The position numbers and the translations under genes are program-made. A stretch of DNA of 64,000 nucleotides from assembly GCA_025642075.2 (NCBI GenBank), contig JAODUO010000113.1, forward strand, positions 432,501-496,500. The letters run 5' to 3'. The stretch's first letter is position 1. Every line of letters starts with the position of its first letter. The notes beneath the pieces are model-generated. The model worked only from the letters and a program-made list of their open reading frames with translations. It did not search any database and was not told the origin of the DNA. Shown piece by piece: positions 58,611 to 64,000 of the stretch. Origin of the DNA: Ridgeia piscesae (taxonomy: Eukaryota; Annelida; Polychaeta; Sabellida; Siboglinidae).

Positions 58611-61600
58611 GTGACTTTATTACTAACACAAAGTTCTGCTATAAATCCACTGCCCGTTAGAGACACGTTTCCCATTTCGCCATTAACACGTTTTTGACTT
58701 GCCCAGTGGATATTTATGAGTTATACGAGATACAAGATCACGGCACAGGTGTAGACCTCACCGGTGTATTCAGATCATGCTAATTTTTTCACCCAATAGC
58801 AGATACGTTTCACGTGATCGTTCATTTTTGATTAAGTGCGTCCGCTTTTTGTACATTGTTTTCATTGTTGATTTGTGTGGCTGGCATTGTTAATTTATCT
58901 TGTTGTTTCTATCGCATTTTTCGCCCGTTGGTTACGTTGCTCTCATATCGCGGAAGAATGATTGTATGGAGAGCTCCGTTTGCGTCAGTGTTTAAGCTGG
59001 CTTGAAATGCCTGGTGGCATTTGTGGGAATGTTTGATAACAGTTTTTTTCAGTCCTCCCTGGCATAATGACACTGCTTGTTGATGGTGCAAAAACATGTA
59101 AATGTGGTCTTTTGTGACACAGATATTATGGTGAGATTGCGATAAGCAATAGATGTGGAAGATATTGGTGTTTTTATTCGATCAGTTGTCATTTTCTGTA
59201 TACTATAAATTCAGTCTGACTTTGTAACTGAATAGGTCGTTATGAAGCTGTGCGTGATAAAAAGAGAAGATTAAATTTGCATTGAAGTGGGCGTGATAAC
59301 CTTCCATTAGCTTGCTGTGCGTCATCATGATTTGTCTCGTATGAAATTGTAACGTAATTTGTAGATTTTGACACAGTTGCACACATGGCAGAATCATAAA
59401 ATTTATCATATTCTTTGTTTTGTTCTGTTTACCGAATTCTGTAATCGCAGTTCTTGACATGTTAGTGTTATATTCTATATCAAATTTGCAGTGTTATAAA
59501 TTGGGCAGTGTGCATTAACTGCACACAAAAATATGTAAAATGCAACAATTTGGGGATTCTGACAGTGGGAAACACATTGAAAGTTTAAATACATGACTTG
59601 AGTTCCCCTTTAGAAATAGCTTTTCCATTTCAAAAGTACATGTATATACAATTTCAGCGTACTGATTAGTGGTATCTTTGTAATTTTTATAGGGGAATAA
59701 TTTTCACGACTACGGGGTGTGCAAGCCATTTCTTTACTTTACCTGCATTGCATTCATTTTCATAAGTAAAAACATAATCATTTAAAACAGCATGACAATT
59801 GACTAGAAAGTCAGCCAAGTCAATTTAACAAATGTCAGCATAATTGTTTTTAAATGATACATGAAAAAATTGACTTTGAAGGCTAAGGTCAGCTGTTTTG
59901 CTCAGCAGAAGTAGTCGGAACAAGCTTGTTATTGGGGTCCAGTTCAAAATTATTTGTTATTCTCTGAAGAGTTCGTAAAATATTCTTACACACAAACATT
60001 CTACAATGTCATATTCAATTCTGGATATGTCCGATTAGTTGCAAAATGATGATACAATCAAACTGAGGGCTTGAATGAGAGACCTTTACATGGGCATTTA
60101 TCTCTATATGTCAAAATATAAATAAAACATAATGATAAATGAACTGAAGTTTATGTAAAATATAACATTGTGTATTGAACCATCAAGTGAAGATATGCGT
60201 CATCGTGGTCCAATTACGTCGGATAATTTTAGTTTATTTGCTCTCATCCCATACATCCATGCTATCATGCAACAATAAAACCTTTACTATGGATCTGAAG
60301 GAATCGGCACCAGGCTGCGAAAACATAAAACTTGTTAATACCTGCAGTTTAAATGTCGAGACTTACATTCTGTTTATCCTGGAGGTCACGTTTGTCGTGT
60401 CAATTCATCAAGTCCCACGTTAAGTGACGATGATTCAATGTTGACATTGACAACTGATTAGTTAGCAACGTCTTAGATCTCGAGATAAAATGCTGGCGTG
60501 TCGAGCCGGATATTGTGCGATGCAGTAGAGCGTGATTCGTTGATGCCCTAGCGTGTCAGTGAGTATGAAGTAACTATTGATTAACTTGTGTCTGTCGGAT
60601 CTCGCCTCCGTTTAAAAACTGCATTGTCTCAATGCGACAAACAAACATGTTATGACTATTGTCGAGCCAGACTTGTTTTGATAAACAGCGCAATGTTTCA
60701 TTATTTTCAATTGTTATTATTTCATTTACATGTTTTTATATTTGTGATGTAATTAAGCAGTGGTTTTATTATGATGTATCAATATTTTAACGATATTTTC
60801 TGTACATGTGAAGCGCCATGAACAGTCGAGTATAGCGCTACAGAAAATAAATATTACAAGATAAGTTTAATGTGCCAAAGGAATTTATTGTACACATCAC
60901 GGGAATTCGAATGCAAAAACAAGGTATATACAAATCATTACTAATTTAGTAATTGTCTGATTGTCTCAAGAGACAGTACTTGCTATGGCCAAGAGAACAC
61001 CTCATTTGGCTTATCCTGACTTTATAACAATGTAGTTGGCTTCTTGTTGGTAAGAATTTGAAACACTTAGACATTGGGTGACCTTTGTCTTTCGTAACTG
61101 AGTTTGTGTTCGCCAAGGTAGTTTCTGTCTTCACAAGTTGTGTGAGGCCAATACTTGGAAATTACCAAGTACATCGCGTCACTGTGCATCTTATTCTATT
61201 ATTGAAATATTTCACTTGTGGGCGGATTTGATAAATATATTCTAACTCATAGCATTACATGTGTTATGCATTGTGTTGAAGTTGGTATTTAAATATTTTA
61301 GAGTAGTGTATTTGTTTTCATTTCACATATGGCCAAGTTACTAAGGATTCTAGGCATAGCTTTATGCAGAGACCAGTCCACCCGCTATTTGGACAGGTAG
61401 AAATATGGGGGGCTGGGTAAAAAATTAATGAGCACAAAAGTCTTCAAAAATCATAGATATTGTTAGTTATGCCTTAGAAATGAGTGTAAATGGTGTCACA
61501 TGTGTGTTTGTAGCCCACTTCAGGTCAAAAATACATTTAAAGTTTGCAAACTGGCTAAACAGTTGACATCCACCAAAAATGTGCAACTGGCAAAAAATTT

Positions 61601-62703
61601 TATCTTGCATAAAACCCTGATTCTAGGCGCAGGTAGACAGAATCTTATTTGAGGTGACATCTGGCAGCATACAGTCAATAGTACATCAGTGAACTCTCAC
61701 GCAATATTATCTCTATTCTGCTGTAATCTGACTCGTTAATTTACATGCTGTACTAAAACATCAGCACACTTGATTGCGGAAAAATCCGTCACCAAATGTC
61801 AACAGGTGATGTATAGGAACGCATCCGTCTTCATCGTCAGTCGTCACGGTCATTCCCTGTCACGTCACGCCCTCGTCACGGTGGTTGTCATATGACGAGA
61901 TAGGATGCACATGACTGACAACAGGTCGGAGTGGAGCGTGTTATTGATTCCAAGTACACGCAGGTGTTACAAAATAGTTCTGTAGTCGGATTGGGTTTGG
62001 TTATCAAGATATATTCTTATGTAGCATCAGTGAATTATAACACGTCGTTTTGCGTCGATCGGAGTCGCCAGGGCACACAAATGAGAAATTAGCATGCTAA
62101 AAAGGCATTGTTTATTGAGTTGTGGTCATAAAAATAACACGGGTAGGTTGTTTTTTAATGTGTAATGTTCACGCTTTGACGTAAGCATATTTGACTGCGC
62201 TATTATCAGTTAGTGATAAATGCGCTAACGCCCATGTCATGTTTTAATAAACGTATCTCCTAATGTAATGGCCCACCAGGTCGTTTGATGAGTTGCAAAG
62301 GTGACAGAAATGATTAAATTATATTCTAATGGCCTCTACATGTAATGTTCTATTAAAATCTAGTCAGTTCATTATCCATGTTTACGACTTTCTCGTTGCT
62401 GTCAGTTGTGGCCACATCTAGGGTTCTCGGGTAGGTTGGGTTAGCTGGACGTCTCTCCAGGTGCACCTGTCGTGGGCAAATGATGCTTCTGCCTTGTGTT
62501 AGATTTTCTTCATGTTCATTTCAGAAACTGAGATGCCGGCAAGACACTAATTACTAATTTAAGAATTATGTGCGTTTTATATTGTTACATATTTCTAAAC
62601 AAACAAAACAGAACTAAGGAGTGTTCATAGTTTTTCATTTATTACTTGATGTAGTGTTCTTCAGATAAATATATATATGATCTTGAAGGTTAATATATAT
62701 AAT

Positions 62704-62742
<39 letters not shown>

Positions 62743-62766
62743 TGTGTGTGTGTATATATATATATA

Positions 62767-62819
<53 letters not shown>

Positions 62820-63132
62820 TGAAGATACTATCCACAAAGGCTTGTTTAGTTTTTTCCATGATAATATTCAGTCGATGTACCCACAGGAGAATATGCAAAT
62901 AGTATACAGGGTATCCAGTTTCAAAACAACTTTTATTGGCAATATCATCAAAGTGGGCCATGTTGACCGCAAAACCCTCTCATGTTTAAGCATGCCACCA
63001 TTTTCCACGTTCATGTTACTCTCACTTTGTAAGTATTTCAGTACTACAGCCCTAAGATATTGTGATCACTGAGTACTGCATTCCCAGTCACTTGACATGA
63101 AAATCTACTGCTATTCAAGATGTTATCATCAT

Positions 63133-63167
<35 letters not shown>

Positions 63168-64000
63168 TCTGAAAATTTTATATTCAATAACTAATGTAGT
63201 TAGGATATCTTTTAATTTCAGAATCGTAAACCTGACAAATACATCATTCACAATTTGCATAATGACCGAATATACTGCCGCTAATGTCATCCGCCATTAC
63301 TGCGGTCAAATAGTTTTGCAATCAACTGATTGCAAAATTCAACAGGGCCATAATCCATGATTAGCACTGTTCTACTGTTAAGGAAGGCATCAGACTTAAG
63401 GCTATATAGAATACGTGCCTCCACATAGCGGATGATTGTACGTTAAGATCAATTTGAATAGCAAGCCACAATAGGGGCTTATGACATTCAAGTGTCACAG
63501 ACCATGTGGCCGCAAAAGGGGCCTGTCGTAATGAAATGGTTAAGTATTTCCAATCTTCCTTAGGGTCGGTAATGCTGATAATCCTACACTTTTATCCCTA
63601 ATTAGGGACCGCATTGTGAAATGTTTCGGTATGCACCAACTCAACCTGAGCCATGGCCAACACATTCGAGCGCCGCAGCCGTGGGAAAATCAGAAATCAT
63701 TTCACCGATTCCGTAAGCCTCATGTGTTGAGAATTCGCGCAGATTAAATTGCGTAAGTAAATCAGTGGACGCGTCGTTTGTCTGCCGTCGCATGGCATTC
63801 ACAAGTGCATGTTACTGACAGATTTGTTCTGCAGTTCTGTAATGGAACATGTCGCTTGTCAGAGAGAAAGACGACGTTTATCTCCAGACGGATTGGTCGC
63901 TAAAAGCCAAAGGATAATGCGCTCGGTCCGGAGGTGTAATAGGTTTTTTTGCCGGGACCAGCGATTAATTGATGTGGAAGTTGTGGTGTTCGATCACTGC
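58611..64000. other. Noncoding region to the window end
   Basis: AT-rich DNA; ORFs are short and featureless (e.g. 59203-59460 minus, 60175-60423 plus, 63097-63360 plus). Contains TA/GT microsatellites at 62705-62820 and 63133-63170. No tRNA, rRNA or transposase was recognised. Confidence 0.45.
62705..62820. repeat. Compound (GT)n/(TA)n microsatellite
   Basis: GT and TA runs alternate twice, then a pure TA tract runs to about 62818. Confidence 0.95.

Noticed and set aside
1..64000. tRNA, rRNA or other structural RNA genes
   Set aside because: No B-box (GGTTCGAAT-like) with cloverleaf context and no rRNA-like segment was seen on either strand.

Overview
This is eukaryotic (metazoan) genomic DNA. 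Genes are split by GT-AG introns, intergenic DNA is long and AT-rich, and the window carries CA/TA microsatellites, about a dozen minisatellite arrays, LINE fragments and a dead Tc1/mariner copy. The gene families (a germline Tudor-domain protein, BTB-BACK, rhodopsin-like GPCR) and the repeats (CR1-like LINEs, palindromic TTGGCCCAACGTTGG-type repeats) suggest a marine invertebrate, perhaps a lophotrochozoan such as a mollusc. The phylum is inference only.

Layout. 1-4 kb: a decayed retroelement end, then a probable minus-strand secreted-protein gene whose signal-peptide exon ends in a consensus splice donor at 3405, with GC/CpG-rich DNA upstream of it. 4-9.4 kb: AT-rich spacer with microsatellites, then two retrotransposon fragments of different LINE families and a copy of a ~300-400 bp dispersed repeat. 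10-10.9 kb: a 33-bp minisatellite open in all frames. 11.5-12.3 kb: a BTB-BACK exon on the minus strand, abutting palindromic repeats.

15.4-34.4 kb: the main gene, on the plus strand. Ten exons join in phase across nine introns. They encode a coiled-coil/B-box-like N-terminal piece, a first extended Tudor domain, a very long repetitive hydrophilic linker (22-residue and 10-residue repeats) and a second extended Tudor domain, then lead into further sequence. The architecture fits an RNF17/TDRD4-type germ-granule protein, but the RING exon(s) and the 3' end were not found. The giant exon 7 holds two single-base deletions in neighbouring 30-bp repeats, which break the frame.

36.4-51.9 kb: an unusual concentration of tandem repeats (48, 14, ~40, 15/30, 68, 41, 20 and 12 bp units). 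It includes a Tc1/mariner relic inserted inside one array and a recent ~2.0-kb tandem duplication. No coding exon was recognised here.

54.7-58.0 kb: an intact single-exon gene for a 1113-residue seven-transmembrane receptor. It lacks the Arg of the DRY motif and the NPxxY motif, and has a ~800-residue cytoplasmic tail with a Cys-containing 16-residue repeat. 58-64 kb: noncoding DNA with repeat fragments and microsatellites.

The genes do not form a pathway. The Tudor protein would act in piRNA/germ granules and the GPCR at the cell surface.
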